A stretch of 64,000 nucleotides of DNA from Lactobacillus xujianguonis (lineage in GTDB: Bacteria; Bacillota; Bacilli; Lactobacillales; Lactobacillaceae): the NCBI RefSeq assembly GCF_004009905.1, contig NZ_ML136874.1, positions 61,088-125,087 on the forward strand, in the 5' to 3' direction. Positions 49,209 through 58,278 of this stretch are shown in pieces. Each line of letters opens with the position of its first letter. The stretch's first letter is position 1. The notes below the pieces were generated by a model. The model did not search any database. It worked only from the letters and a program-made list of their open reading frames with translations, and was not told where the DNA came from. A program made the translations under genes and the position numbers.

Positions 49209-49448
49209 CTATTGAGTAATGGCATTAGTGATACCACTAAATCTTGTGTGTCGATAGCGTGCTTCATTGTATAAAAAACTATACTTGGCGCGCAAAATCT
49301 TGCTCACAATAATATTATCATCTGACATATCTAAGGTCGTCTGATCAAGATCCTTTTGGAGTGCCAATTGATTTTGTAGTTTTTCAATCAGAGCAATCAA
49401 TCTTTGATCGCCCTCTTCTTTAATTTTATTTTTTTTTCTCATAGCCAT
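49209..49448 (-). CDS. yaaL: YaaL-family (DUF2508) small protein
   Basis: Small protein of 79 aa, rich in Lys, Leu and Gln (KNKIKEEGDQRLIALIEKLQNQLALQKDLDQTTLDMSDDNIIVSKILRAKYSFLYNEARYRHTRFSG), predicted to be mostly helical. Its place after recR is conserved in Firmicutes, and the family has no known function. The ATG overlaps the last base of recR. Confidence 0.85.
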   Translation of the reverse strand: MAMRKKNKIKEEGDQRLIALIEKLQNQLALQKDLDQTTLDMSDDNIIVSKILRAKYSFLYNEARYRHTRFSGITNAITQ

Positions 49449-50047
49449 TATAAAGACGTTCTTCCTTGCACTGCGCGCTTTAAAGTAATCGAGTTGGCAT
49501 ATTCAATGTCACTACCAACAGCTAGTCCTGCAGCCAATCTAGTTACCTTTAAGCCGGCTGGCTTAATCAATTTACTGATATACATCGCTGTTGACTCACC
49601 TTCAGGCGTAGAATTTAAAGCTAAAATTACTTCTTTAACTTGATCCTGCTTTTGTAAACGAGTAATCAATGACTTGATATTTATCTCTTCGGGGCCAACT
49701 CCATCCATTGGCGAAAGAACACCATGCAAAACATGATACAAACCATCATATTCGCCCATTTCCTCAAAAGCCATTACATCTTTAGGCTGTTCCACAACCA
49801 TGATGGTTGTTTGATCACGGGCAGGATTACTACAAATCTCACAAGGATCTTTTTCAGTAATATTGCCACAAATTGAACATTGGTGAAGGTTTTCCTTTAC
49901 TTCTTTTAATGATTTAGCAAAATCTTGCACATCTTGCTCAGGCATATCTAAGGTATAAAAAGCTAGACGCGTAGCCGTCTTTTCCCCAATTCCTGGCAAT
50001 TTCATATAAGAATCAATTAAATGCGCAATTGGTAATGGATATTGCAA
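49448..50047 (-). CDS. recR: Recombination mediator protein RecR
   Basis: RecFOR-pathway protein of 199 aa, which helps load RecA on gaps. It has the HhH part ([19 protein letters not shown]), a four-Cys zinc finger ([21 protein letters not shown]) and a Toprim domain ([43 protein letters not shown]). It lies one base after ebfC, in the conserved dnaX-ebfC-recR order. Confidence 0.98.
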   Translation of the reverse strand: MQYPLPIAHLIDSYMKLPGIGEKTATRLAFYTLDMPEQDVQDFAKSLKEVKENLHQCSICGNITEKDPCEICSNPARDQTTIMVVEQPKDVMAFEEMGEYDGLYHVLHGVLSPMDGVGPEEINIKSLITRLQKQDQVKEVILALNSTPEGESTAMYISKLIKPAGLKVTRLAAGLAVGSDIEYANSITLKRAVQGRTSL

Positions 50048-50377
50048 TTACATCAAACCCTTCGTGTACTTACCTAAGCTAGCTTGAGTTGCTTCATCAA
50101 TTTCCGCAATCCCCTTGTTAACTGCATCAATAATTAAATCTTGTAACATATCAGGATCATCAGGATCAATGGCTTCAGGGTTGATCTTTAAGTCTTTCAA
50201 CTTGCGATCTCCCGTAAAGGTAGCAACAACCAAATCATCAGCAGATTTACCAGTGAATTCTTGAGCAGTAATATTTTCTTGCTCTTCTGCCATTTGTTGT
50301 TGCAACTTCTTTGCTTGTTTCATCATTTGTTGCATATTCATGCCGCCCATACCACCGAAATTAGGTCTTCTACTCAT
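50048..50377 (-). CDS. ebfC: YbaB/EbfC family nucleoid-associated protein
   Basis: DNA-binding protein of 109 aa. It begins with a Met/Gln/Gly-rich stretch ([25 protein letters not shown]) and has [40 protein letters not shown], the family core. It may coat and organise DNA and is often linked to recombination repair through its position between dnaX and recR. Confidence 0.95.
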   Translation of the reverse strand: MSRRPNFGGMGGMNMQQMMKQAKKLQQQMAEEQENITAQEFTGKSADDLVVATFTGDRKLKDLKINPEAIDPDDPDMLQDLIIDAVNKGIAEIDEATQASLGKYTKGLM

Positions 50378-50392
50378 TTTTAAAATCTCCTT

Positions 50393-52228
50393 TTAATCTT
50401 TTATATTTACTGTATCACCAAATAAGTCTTTAGCCTTATTAATTACTTCAGAATCGTCCTTAGCTTCTTCAGTTTCTGCTTTTTCTTCTTGAATTGCCTC
50501 AATTTTTTGCTTCTTTTTAGCTAGCAATTCCTCTTTGTGACTCTTAACAAATTCACTCCGAACTGCTAACCAATCACTATCTGGTACTAAAACGATACTA
50601 TAACTATGTTTAGCAAATTTTTCAATATAATCTGTTAATTTGGTTAATAAGTCACTATCGGAACTTGCTTTTTCAAACCATAAAGCATATTTACACTTCA
50701 TGACTACTTGGTCAGGACTAGCAGCAACTGGTTCTAAAACATCAAGTAACGCCCTTTCAGAAACAGCTAAGACCGATTGTAAATCAGGCCAAACATTTTT
50801 GATAGTTTCCAAATCTTGACGCGTCGCATTTTCCAAAACATGGTATACCTGCTTGCGATTTTGACTTGGATTTTCCTTAACCCGTCTACGCGGTTTACGA
50901 GCTGTCTTAGCTGCCGCAACTTCTGCTGGCGTTTTACTTGGCTTTTTAACTGCAGCCGGCGTATCCATATGAAAAACCTGGTTGACATTAGTTGCCGTTT
51001 TGCCATTTGCAATTTGACTTAACTGTTGCGTTAAATCAACGACCTGTTTTTTCAAAGCCGCCAGTTCCGCTTGTAAATCAGCATTACCTGCGTTGCTAGT
51101 AGAAGGTGCAGGAGCGACAGGGGCTGCCTCTTTAGTGGTCTCAGTTACGGCCGGCTTTTGACTAGCTCTAACCAAAAATACTTCTAGCGGAATTTGCTGT
51201 TGATTAGTATAGCGTAAATCATTTAACGCGGTATTGGCTAAAGTGATCAGGTTAAAGTAACGTTCACTTGGAATTTCTTTAACTTTTTGTGCAAATTCAG
51301 GCGTTAAAAAATGATCATCATCTTCAGTATCACCTGCTTTATTAACCATTAAAGCGTTAGTAGCTAAATCAATTAATTCATCTAAGATATTTTTTGAGCT
51401 AGCACCATTAGCTAACACTTCTCTAGTGACGGTTAGCGCTGCTCCAGTATCTTCATTTAAAAGAGCCAACAAGATTTGTTCAATTTTTTCTCTTGCCGCA
51501 AAACCAGTAATTTGCAAGGCATCTTCGTAATTAACACTACCTTTTTCATAACTTAAGAGTTGATCCAAAATACTTAAGGCATCCCGCATCCCTCCGTCAG
51601 CTACTTGGGCAATTACGCTAATTGCTTGATCTTCATAAGCGATTTTTTCTTGATCAAGAATATACTTCATGCGCTTTTCCAAGGCTGCCTTAGAAATCCG
51701 CTTAAAGTTATACCGCTGCGTTCGTGAAATAATTGTTGCTGGAACTTTTTGTAATTCTGTCGTAGCTAAAATAAAGACTACATGCTCGGGTGGTTCTTCG
51801 AGTGTCTTTAATAAAGCGTTAAAAGCTCCAAGTGAGAGCATATGAACTTCGTCGATAATGTAAACTTTATACTTTCCTTGAGTTGGAGCATATTTGACCT
51901 TGTCACGAATATCACGAATTTCATCGACCCCATTATTTGAGGCAGCATCGATTTCCATAATATCCGGCATTGATCCTTGGTCAGCTTCTAGGCAGTTTTC
52001 ACACTCATTGCATGGTTCGCCATCTTGCAAATTTGTACAATTCAAAGCTTTCGCAAAAATCTTGGCACAAGACGTCTTCCCTGTACCACGCGGTCCCGCA
52101 AATAAAAAAGCGTGTGAAATAGTACCACGTTTAATTGCATTTTTAAGAGTATCAGTAATTGCTTCTTGTCCGACGACACTATCAAAGGTTCGCGGCCGCC
52201 ATTTTCGATATAGCGCTTGATAAGCCAT
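50393..52228 (-). CDS. dnaX: DNA polymerase III gamma/tau subunit
   Basis: Clamp-loader ATPase of 611 aa. It starts MAYQALYRKWRPRTFDSVVGQEAI, has Walker A GPRGTGKTSCAK (about residue 45), a four-Cys zinc module (CTNLQDGEPCNECENC), Walker B YIIDEVHML and SRTQRYNFKRI. The tau part (from about residue 360) is rich in Ala/Pro/Lys and ends with a Lys/Glu-rich coil. No slippery A-run with a nearby stop is obvious, so only tau may be made. Confidence 0.97.
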   Translation of the reverse strand: MAYQALYRKWRPRTFDSVVGQEAITDTLKNAIKRGTISHAFLFAGPRGTGKTSCAKIFAKALNCTNLQDGEPCNECENCLEADQGSMPDIMEIDAASNNGVDEIRDIRDKVKYAPTQGKYKVYIIDEVHMLSLGAFNALLKTLEEPPEHVVFILATTELQKVPATIISRTQRYNFKRISKAALEKRMKYILDQEKIAYEDQAISVIAQVADGGMRDALSILDQLLSYEKGSVNYEDALQITGFAAREKIEQILLALLNEDTGAALTVTREVLANGASSKNILDELIDLATNALMVNKAGDTEDDDHFLTPEFAQKVKEIPSERYFNLITLANTALNDLRYTNQQQIPLEVFLVRASQKPAVTETTKEAAPVAPAPSTSNAGNADLQAELAALKKQVVDLTQQLSQIANGKTATNVNQVFHMDTPAAVKKPSKTPAEVAAAKTARKPRRRVKENPSQNRKQVYHVLENATRQDLETIKNVWPDLQSVLAVSERALLDVLEPVAASPDQVVMKCKYALWFEKASSDSDLLTKLTDYIEKFAKHSYSIVLVPDSDWLAVRSEFVKSHKEELLAKKKQKIEAIQEEKAETEEAKDDSEVINKAKDLFGDTVNIKD

Positions 52229-52252
52229 GTATTCTCTTCCCTAGTAAAAAAA

Positions 52253-52279
52253 CTCCTAACTCTTTAAAAGAGTTAAGAG
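52253..52279 (-). terminator. Terminator of the SRP RNA gene
   Basis: On the minus strand CTCTTAACTC/GAGTTAGGAG pairs with one wobble, followed by TTTTTTT. It lies just upstream of dnaX. Confidence 0.8.
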
Positions 52280-52299
52280 TTTGTTAATTGTCTCGTAAA

Positions 52300-52373
52300 A
52301 GGCACATGCTTGAGCAACCTTAGTGCTGCTACCTTCCGGTCCTGACACAATTCAGAGGTCAAACATTGCCCAC
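52300..52373 (-). ncRNA. ffs: Signal recognition particle RNA (small bacterial type)
   Basis: The minus strand contains the SRP domain IV core (GTCAGGACCGGAAGGTAGCA followed by GCACTAAGG), flanked by complementary arms (GTGGGCAATGTTTGACC against GGTTGCTCAAGCATGTGCC). TATCAT about 6 bases upstream is a likely -10 box, so the 5' end is near 52373; the 3' end may extend to the terminator. The lack of an Alu domain marks the small Gram-positive or 4.5S-like form. Ends are approximate. Confidence 0.9.
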
Positions 52374-52391
52374 TAGATATGATAACGTATT

Positions 52392-52901
52392 TTAATCTTT
52401 TTGGCTACCATCTTGCTGTAATTTAGTTAATTTTTGTTTCTGGCGAATTGCCCTAAAAAAGTCTTTCAGCATTTGACTCGATTGCTCTTTAAACAAGCCG
52501 CGAATTACTCTAGGATGATGATTAAACTTTTCCACCGCAAATAAATCAATGACGCTGCCAGCAGCGCCAGCTTTCGGATCAAGTGCACCAAAGTAAACAT
52601 CTTTAATACGAGCGTTAATAATTGCACCAGCACACATTGGACATGGTTCTAAAGTTACAAACAAACTACAGTCAATTAAACGCCACATTCCTAGATGCTT
52701 ACAAGCTTCCTTAATTGCAATCATTTCGGCATGTTGAGTCGCATCTTCATCTAATTCGCGGCGATTATAGCCCTTACCAATCACCTGTCCATCTGGATCA
52801 ACAATTACAGCTCCAATCGGAACTTCTCCTTGCTTTTCAGCTGTTTTTGCCTGTTCAATGGCTAATTGCATGTACTTCTTTTTATCGTCGCTAGAAAGCA
52901 T
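52392..52901 (-). CDS. tadA: tRNA-specific adenosine deaminase TadA
   Basis: Makes inosine at the wobble position of tRNA-Arg(ACG), 169 aa. Zinc and catalytic motifs of the cytidine-deaminase fold are present: DATQHAEMIAIKEAC (HAE) and LEPCPMCAGAI (PCxxC). Start is ATG after GAGGG. It lies beside the SRP RNA and dnaX, which is the normal context in Firmicutes. Confidence 0.97.
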   Translation of the reverse strand: MLSSDDKKKYMQLAIEQAKTAEKQGEVPIGAVIVDPDGQVIGKGYNRRELDEDATQHAEMIAIKEACKHLGMWRLIDCSLFVTLEPCPMCAGAIINARIKDVYFGALDPKAGAAGSVIDLFAVEKFNHHPRVIRGLFKEQSSQMLKDFFRAIRQKQKLTKLQQDGSQKD

Positions 52902-52956
52902 TATTTACCCTCACAGTTAAACTAAATTTTGTCTTTAATTCATTCTAACAAAAAAA

Positions 52957-52980
52957 GAACCGGATAGTATTAACCGGTTC
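52957..52980 (-). terminator. Terminator after the small membrane protein gene
   Basis: A GAACCGG/CCGGTTC stem is followed on the minus strand by TTTTTTTGTT. Confidence 0.8.
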
Positions 52981-52998
52981 CTTTAAAAATAGGCTACA

Positions 52999-53181
52999 TT
53001 ACAAGTTATTAATCTTCCGATTTCTAAAGTTATGGTAGAAAAAGATTCCTGACAAAATTAAATACAAAGCGGCAATCCCGGCAGGAGCAGCAGTTTCATT
53101 ATCTCCAGAAATCAGACCTAACATAAATACACCGACGATCACAATTAGAACTGCAATAATATATTTACACGCTTTTTTCAT
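52999..53181 (-). CDS. Small two-helix membrane protein, unknown function
   Basis: Protein of 60 aa with two hydrophobic helices (about residues 5-25 and 30-50), a charged loop (SGDNETAAP) and a basic tail (YHNFRNRKINNL). GAGAGGATAATT before the ATG and a terminator after the stop support a real gene. I cannot assign a family. Confidence 0.65.
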   Translation of the reverse strand: MKKACKYIIAVLIVIVGVFMLGLISGDNETAAPAGIAALYLILSGIFFYHNFRNRKINNL

Positions 53182-53297
53182 AACAATTATCCTCTCGTAA
53201 AAATACTATATTCTTATTATAAATAGATAATCTAATAAAAGAAAGCGCTTTTATAAAGTCTAACCCTAATCTAATCAGCTTTTTAGTCCTTTTTATT

Positions 53298-53918
53298 TTA
53301 GTCCTTAATTGCCTTTAAGATATAGTAGCCTTTATCTCTTACTAAAATTTCACAGTTGCCGTAGACTTCTGTCATCAACTTACGTGCACTGGGTTCACCC
53401 TGTTTTTTCTGAATGACTACTAACAAAATGCCGCCAGCAGTTAAATGGTCAATTGCTTCTCCAATAATTGCCGAAACCACTTTTTTACCTGCTCGAATCG
53501 GTGGATTAGTTAAGATTAAACCGAATTTGGTGTTTTTATCCACTTGTGCATAAACATCTGATGGATAAATTTTGACATTACTAATTTGATTTAAAGCCGC
53601 ATTCCGTTTAGCCAATTCTAGTCCACGTTCATTAACATCGATCATTTCAACTGTCCGCTCTGGCCAAAACTTAGCTGCAAACAAGCCAATTGGGCCGTAA
53701 CCAGTACCCGCATCAAGAATTTTGCCAGCTGGAAAAGTTTGCTCTTTCATGGCTTTAATTAAAACACCTGAGCCATAATCAACCCGCATTTTTGAGAAGA
53801 CTCCTGCATCAGTAGTGAATTTTAAATCGATCTTATCCACATGATAATCCACAAGATGTTCATCGTGTTTAGCAGTTGGGTTAGCTGCAAAATACATTTG
53901 ATTTTTTTCGTTAGTCAT
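53298..53918 (-). CDS. Class I SAM methyltransferase, RsmC-like (YbxB family)
   Basis: Protein of 206 aa resembling the C-terminal half of 16S rRNA m2G1207 methyltransferase RsmC. The SAM site is LDAGTGYGPIGLFAAK, and the N6/N2-type catalytic motif is NPPI (GLILTNPPIRAGK). An N-terminal MYFAANPTAKHDEHLVDYHVDKIDLKFTTDAGVFS matches the family. The ATG at 53918 overlaps the stop of the channel gene upstream. Target base not proven. Confidence 0.88.
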   Translation of the reverse strand: MTNEKNQMYFAANPTAKHDEHLVDYHVDKIDLKFTTDAGVFSKMRVDYGSGVLIKAMKEQTFPAGKILDAGTGYGPIGLFAAKFWPERTVEMIDVNERGLELAKRNAALNQISNVKIYPSDVYAQVDKNTKFGLILTNPPIRAGKKVVSAIIGEAIDHLTAGGILLVVIQKKQGEPSARKLMTEVYGNCEILVRDKGYYILKAIKD

Positions 53919-54765
53919 CAATCTTGTCCTTTCTCTGTTCGAGCCAGTCCTTTAACTTAGAAAATTCATGTTCATTACTTTTATCTTTGATTTCCTGAAT
54001 TTCTGCTGCTAACTGCTTATTTTGTTCAGCCAAAGTTTGATTCTGCTGTTCTAATTTGTCTAACTTTTTCAAAATCAGTTCAATATTATCATGATTTTGT
54101 GAAGTATTGGCACCATTAGTCCGGCGCACTAAATAAGAAGTAATTGACGAAGTTAACATTCCCACAATTCCAATTCCGAGTAGCATCATGACTAATGTCA
54201 CAAACTTAGCCACAATACTATGAGGTGGAATCGTTTTTCCAAAAATCGCGTCGTAGCCCACCGTTGAGGCAGTAGATAACACCCACCAAAAAGCCGTATC
54301 TAAAGAAACATGTTCAGTAATTGCAAAAGCTTCAGCACCGACCAGCAAAAAGGTAATCGTAAAAAAGACAACATACATTAAACCATTAGTATGGAAAATC
54401 TCTTTTAGCTTTCCCATTAAGCCGGCCAACCTGATCAACCGCAATAAGCGCAAATCAGAAACTAAGCTGACCATGTTAAACATATTCAAGCCAACGAATA
54501 AAAAGCCAATTGGAATAATCGATAATAAGTCATAGATATTATTTTTAACAAAGGCCTTTCGATCACTAGCTTGATGTAGTCGTTTGAAATAATCGATAGC
54601 GAAATAGATCACTATCGCTGAGTTAATCCAAAACCACTTACTTGTTGGCACATCAATACTAATGACTGCAGCAAAATCGAGGATAATTAAAATAATGGAA
54701 ACAACTGATAAAATCGCCATCACCCATTGATGACGGGTTAGTTTTTTATAATATTTACTCATCAT
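53911..54765 (-). CDS. Voltage-gated-type K+ channel-like protein with altered pore motif
   Basis: Six-helix channel-like protein, about 284 aa. S1-S4 region: helices at about residues 10-40, 50-70, 85-105, and S4-like SDLRLLRLIRLAGLMGKL with regular Arg. The pore region reads STASTVGYDAIFGKTIPPHS, where the K+ filter is usually TVGYGD. A soluble C-terminal coiled coil (LILKKLDKLEQQNQTLAEQNKQLAAEIQEIKDK) may give tetramers. The start is uncertain (two ATGs at 54765 and 54762, weak RBS). It is coupled to the RsmC-like gene by overlap. Confidence 0.8.
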   Translation of the reverse strand: MMSKYYKKLTRHQWVMAILSVVSIILIILDFAAVISIDVPTSKWFWINSAIVIYFAIDYFKRLHQASDRKAFVKNNIYDLLSIIPIGFLFVGLNMFNMVSLVSDLRLLRLIRLAGLMGKLKEIFHTNGLMYVVFFTITFLLVGAEAFAITEHVSLDTAFWWVLSTASTVGYDAIFGKTIPPHSIVAKFVTLVMMLLGIGIVGMLTSSITSYLVRRTNGANTSQNHDNIELILKKLDKLEQQNQTLAEQNKQLAAEIQEIKDKSNEHEFSKLKDWLEQRKDKIDD

Positions 54766-54781
54766 AAAATAAATAATAACA

Positions 54782-54820
54782 AAAAATAAGCTCCTTGCGC
54801 AGAGCAAAGAGCTTATTTTT
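54782..54820 (-). terminator. Terminator of the rplJL operon
   Basis: The stem AAAAATAAGCTC/GAGCTTATTTTT, with inner pairing TTTGC/GCGCAAG-type, has T-runs in both directions; it ends the rplL transcript. Confidence 0.85.
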
Positions 54821-54842
54821 TAATTGCCCAGTTGGGCTGTAA

Positions 54843-55205
54843 CTATTTAAGGGTTACAGTAGCACCAACTTCTTCAAGCTTAGACTTGATGTCGTTAGCT
54901 TCGTCTTCTGAAACGCCTTCCTTAACGTTCTTAGGAGCACCATCAACAAGGTCCTTTGAGTCCTTAAGGCCAAGACCAGTAATGTCACGAACTGCCTTAA
55001 TAACCTTAACCTTTTCTTGACCTGCTTCAGTCAATTCAACATCGAAAGTTGACTTAGCAGCATCGCCGCCAGCAGCACCTGCAGCAGCAACTGGTGCAGC
55101 AGCAGAAACGTCAAATTCATCTTCAATAGCCTTTACAAGGTCGTTTAATTCAAGAATTGAAGCACCTTTTAATTCTTCAATAATCTTATCAGTATCTAAA
55201 GCCAT
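54843..55205 (-). CDS. rplL: 50S ribosomal protein L7/L12
   Basis: Stalk protein of 120 aa. N-terminal dimer domain ([29 protein letters not shown]), Ala/Gly hinge ([17 protein letters not shown]) and C-terminal factor-binding domain ([39 protein letters not shown]). It recruits GTPase factors. It follows rplJ by 45 bases. Confidence 0.99.
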   Translation of the reverse strand: MALDTDKIIEELKGASILELNDLVKAIEDEFDVSAAAPVAAAGAAGGDAAKSTFDVELTEAGQEKVKVIKAVRDITGLGLKDSKDLVDGAPKNVKEGVSEDEANDIKSKLEEVGATVTLK

Positions 55206-55250
55206 TTATATATCCTCCGAAAAATTAGAATTAGATATTAATTACAGTAA

Positions 55251-55763
55251 TTATTCAGCTGAGCCTTCATCCTTAGAATCAGCAACAGCTTTAACAGCGT
55301 ATGCAAATTGGCGTACAGGAGCTTGCAATACAGAAACAAGCATTGAAAGCAAACCTTCGCGGCCTGGAATAGCAGCGAGTTCCTTGATTTCGTCCTTGGT
55401 AGTCAACTTGCCTTCGAGCATACCACCCTTGATTTCGATAACATCAAAATCATCTTCGTACTTAGAAACAATACGAGCTGGTTCAGTAATGTCGTCAGCG
55501 TTGTCAGTATAAACAACAGCAGTTGGACCTACGAAAGTATCATCAAGACCTTCGATGCCAGCCTTAGCAGCAGCACGTCTTAAGTAAGTGTTCTTGATAA
55601 CTTTCATCTTAACGTCGTTATCACGAAGTTTCTTACGCATGTTAGTAACTTCTTCAACAGTCAAACCTAAGTAGTTAATAACTAAGATAGCTTTGGCAGC
55701 CTTAAGTTCTTCAGCAAAAGCGTCAACGAGCTTTTCCTTTTCAGCAATAGCAGCTTTACTCAA
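55251..55763 (-). CDS. rplJ: 50S ribosomal protein L10
   Basis: Stalk base protein of 170 aa that holds L12 dimers by its C-terminal helix. It starts SKAAIAEKEKLVDAFAEELKAAKAILVINYLGLTVEEVTNMRKKLRD and includes KVIKNTYLRRAAAKAG. It is autogenously controlled through the L10 leader upstream. Confidence 0.98.
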   Translation of the reverse strand: MSKAAIAEKEKLVDAFAEELKAAKAILVINYLGLTVEEVTNMRKKLRDNDVKMKVIKNTYLRRAAAKAGIEGLDDTFVGPTAVVYTDNADDITEPARIVSKYEDDFDVIEIKGGMLEGKLTTKDEIKELAAIPGREGLLSMLVSVLQAPVRQFAYAVKAVADSKDEGSAE

Positions 55764-55799
55764 TCGATTTCACCTCCATAATTACTCTAATAAATTCTA

Positions 55800-55950
55800 T
55801 AAGGCCTAAAAAAACTCCATGCCATAAAGACATGGAGCATAAAAATCTTCATTATCTTCTGGCCTCGGCGGGATTTTGAGGCGTCATGCCACCCGAGTCT
55901 TAGGTAGAATTTACATTAATTATTGTAGCAAGCCAATTAAACTTTTGCAA
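55800..55950 (-). promoter_or_regulatory. L10 leader with promoter and attenuator hairpin
   Basis: A promoter (TTGCAA 55945-55950, 17 bases, TACAAT 55922-55927) drives a leader that contains the L10-leader pattern (CCTAAGACTCGGGTGGC on the minus strand, then CGCC...CCGCCGAGGCC) and ends in a hairpin CTCCATG/CATGGAG (55815-55837) followed by TTTTTTT. The L10-L12 complex likely binds the first part and favours termination. Ends are approximate. Confidence 0.85.
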
Positions 55951-55975
55951 GCAAAAATTTAATTTTGCAAAAAAA

Positions 55976-55998
55976 TAAGCAAGGAAAAACCTTGCTTA
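55976..55998 (-). terminator. Terminator of the pst-phoU operon
   Basis: A perfect 9-bp stem TAAGCAAGG/CCTTGCTTA with a 5-base loop, then TTTTTTTT on the minus strand. Confidence 0.88.
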
Positions 55999-56009
55999 GA
56001 TAAATAACA

Positions 56010-56687
56010 TTAGATTGTCTTTTCTTCAGTTGGGTTAGCTAATTCGTTTAATTCACCGGTTGTTTTGTAAACTACCCACATTGCTAAGTTAACAATATGG
56101 TCTCCAATTCGCTCAAGCAAGCGCGTAACTACAAAGTAACTTGAAGAAGCAACTGCTGCACTAGGATCTTTTTCAATCCCACCAATGATCAAATGACGGG
56201 CTTTTACATATGCTTCATCAATTTCACTATCCTTAGCAGCTACGTCTTTGGCCATTTTTTCATCGTCTTGAACATAAGCAGTTAAGACTTGAATCAACAT
56301 ATGACGAACATTATGGGTCATATTTGAAATAATTTCTTCAACTTCTGGAATTCTAGGATTACCCTTTACTCTGATAGTTTCCAAGGCAATACTAATAGCG
56401 TTTTCCCCAATTCTTTCTAAATCAGTTGTCGCCTTTAGAATACTAATGACTACTCTAAAATCAGTAGCTACTGGCTGTTGGAGCGCCATTAATTTCAAAG
56501 CTTTTTGTTGAATATCAAGTGATTCGTGGGGAATTTTTTCCTCATCGTCAACCATTGCTTGAGCACGTGCTTTATCATGATCGACAAAAGCTCTAGTGGC
56601 ATGATCAATTTCATCATTAACAAAGACACCCATTTCCATGAATTGGGTATTTAATTTCTTTAATTCATCTAAAAATATTTCGTGCAT
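56010..56687 (-). CDS. phoU: Phosphate transport regulator PhoU
   Basis: Negative regulator of phosphate uptake, 225 aa. Two three-helix bundles carry the metal-binding motifs (DDEEKIPHESLDIQQKALKLMALQQPVATDFRVVISILKATTDLERIGENA and FVVTRLLERIGDHIVNLAMW). It is the last gene of the operon, 18 bases after pstB2. Confidence 0.96.
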   Translation of the reverse strand: MHEIFLDELKKLNTQFMEMGVFVNDEIDHATRAFVDHDKARAQAMVDDEEKIPHESLDIQQKALKLMALQQPVATDFRVVISILKATTDLERIGENAISIALETIRVKGNPRIPEVEEIISNMTHNVRHMLIQVLTAYVQDDEKMAKDVAAKDSEIDEAYVKARHLIIGGIEKDPSAAVASSSYFVVTRLLERIGDHIVNLAMWVVYKTTGELNELANPTEEKTI

Positions 56688-56705
56688 CTTTTTACCTCAT
56701 CTTAA

Positions 56706-57461
56706 TTAACCAAAGCGACCATTAAGGTAATCACTAGTGATTTGCTTTTCAGGTGCGATAAACATTTTTTCAGTTGGACCGGCTTCAATCAAATTTCCAT
56801 TCATCAAAAAGGCTGTCTGATCCGCAACCCGTCCAGCTTGTTGCAAATTGTGAGTTACCATTATGAAAGTAAATTGCTTCTTTAATTCCATTAAAGTCTC
56901 TTCAATTTCTGAACTTGAAATTGGATCAAGCGCACTAGTTGGTTCATCTAAGAGAACCACTTTTGGACGCACAGCCAAGGCCCGAGCAATACAAATTCTT
57001 TGCTGCTGACCACCAGAAAAGGATTGAGCATTGCGATTTAAATTGTCTTTAGTTTCTTCCCAAATTGCCGCTTCTTTCAAACTTTCTTCAACTCGCTGGT
57101 CAATTAATTCCTTATCCTTAATACCAGCGATTCTTAAACCATAAGCGACATTGTTATAAACCGAAAACGGAAATGGGGTTGGTTGTTGGAAAACCATGCC
57201 CACTTCTTTTCTCAGCGAAACTAAATCCATCTTAGGACTATAAATATCTTGCCCTTCAAACATAATCTTTCCGGTAATTTTGATATTTTCAATATCATCA
57301 TTCATCCGGTTGAGACAACGTAAGAAGGTTGACTTTCCGCACCCAGATGGTCCAATTAAGGCGGTTAATTCTTTTTCATGAAAGCTTAAATTAATGCCAT
57401 GCAGGGCTTCATAATTGCCATAGCTTAATTTAACATTTTCAGCTGTAATAATTTCCTTCAT
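56706..57461 (-). CDS. pstB2: Phosphate ABC transporter ATPase (second copy)
   Basis: ATPase of 251 aa. Walker [21 protein letters not shown]-loop [19 protein letters not shown], signature [19 protein letters not shown] and Walker [14 protein letters not shown] are present. The ATG at 57461 is chosen because AAAGGAAAAAG precedes it; a longer frame runs into pstB1. Tandem pstB genes are usual in lactobacilli and streptococci. Confidence 0.96.
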   Translation of the reverse strand: MKEIITAENVKLSYGNYEALHGINLSFHEKELTALIGPSGCGKSTFLRCLNRMNDDIENIKITGKIMFEGQDIYSPKMDLVSLRKEVGMVFQQPTPFPFSVYNNVAYGLRIAGIKDKELIDQRVEESLKEAAIWEETKDNLNRNAQSFSGGQQQRICIARALAVRPKVVLLDEPTSALDPISSSEIEETLMELKKQFTFIMVTHNLQQAGRVADQTAFLMNGNLIEAGPTEKMFIAPEKQITSDYLNGRFG

Positions 57462-57471
57462 TCTTTTTCCT

Positions 57472-58269
57472 TTATCCGAAACTACCTTGAATGTACTCTT
57501 CTGTAAGTTGTCCTTTAGGATTGGTAAAGATATCTGCTGTAGTATTGTATTCAATTACATGTCCTAAATGGAAAAAGGCAGTATAATCACTAATTCTTGA
57601 AGCTTGTTGCATATTATGAGTCACCATAATCATTGTGTACTCTAACCGCAACTGCTTCAAAGTATCCTCAAGCTTAGAAGTTGATACTGGGTCTAGGGCA
57701 CTGGCTGGTTCATCTAACAAAAGAATTTCTGGCTTAACTGCAAGAGCACGGGCAATACATAAACGTTGTTGCTGACCACCAGATAAGGCCAAAGCACTTT
57801 TATCAAGTTTATCCTTTACTTCATCCCAAAGAGCTGCAGCGCGTAAACTTTCTTCAACTATTTGCTCTAATTGTTGTTTATCAGTTTGACCATTAGCCTT
57901 AAGCGCATAAGTAATATTTTCTCTAATTGACTTAGGAAAAGGATTGGGGCGCTGGAAAACCATACCAATATTTTTTCTTAATTCATAAACGTTAATATTG
58001 GGCTGATTAACGTCTAAATCATGAAACATAATTTTGCCATTAATCTTGGCTACCCGATCATTCATCCGATTTAAAGACCGCAAGAAGGTGGATTTCCCTG
58101 ATCCTGATGCTCCAATTAAAGCTGTAATTGTATTCTTTTTAAATTGCAAACTTGCATCAAATAACTTTTGAACTTTTCCACCATATAAAACACTTAAGTC
58201 TTCTGTGGCTAAAGCTACTTCATCTGGTTTAAAAGTTGCAAGATAGCTTGCTTTAGTTGTTGTTTCCAT
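57472..58269 (-). CDS. pstB1: Phosphate ABC transporter ATPase (first copy)
   Basis: ATPase of 265 aa with Walker [40 protein letters not shown], signature [19 protein letters not shown] and [12 protein letters not shown]. The N-terminus (about 20 residues) differs from pstB2. The two paralogues are clearly diverged, so they may form a heterodimer. It follows pstA by 9 bases. Confidence 0.96.
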   Translation of the reverse strand: METTTKASYLATFKPDEVALATEDLSVLYGGKVQKLFDASLQFKKNTITALIGASGSGKSTFLRSLNRMNDRVAKINGKIMFHDLDVNQPNINVYELRKNIGMVFQRPNPFPKSIRENITYALKANGQTDKQQLEQIVEESLRAAALWDEVKDKLDKSALALSGGQQQRLCIARALAVKPEILLLDEPASALDPVSTSKLEDTLKQLRLEYTMIMVTHNMQQASRISDYTAFFHLGHVIEYNTTADIFTNPKGQLTEEYIQGSFG

Positions 58270-58278
58270 CTTTCACCT

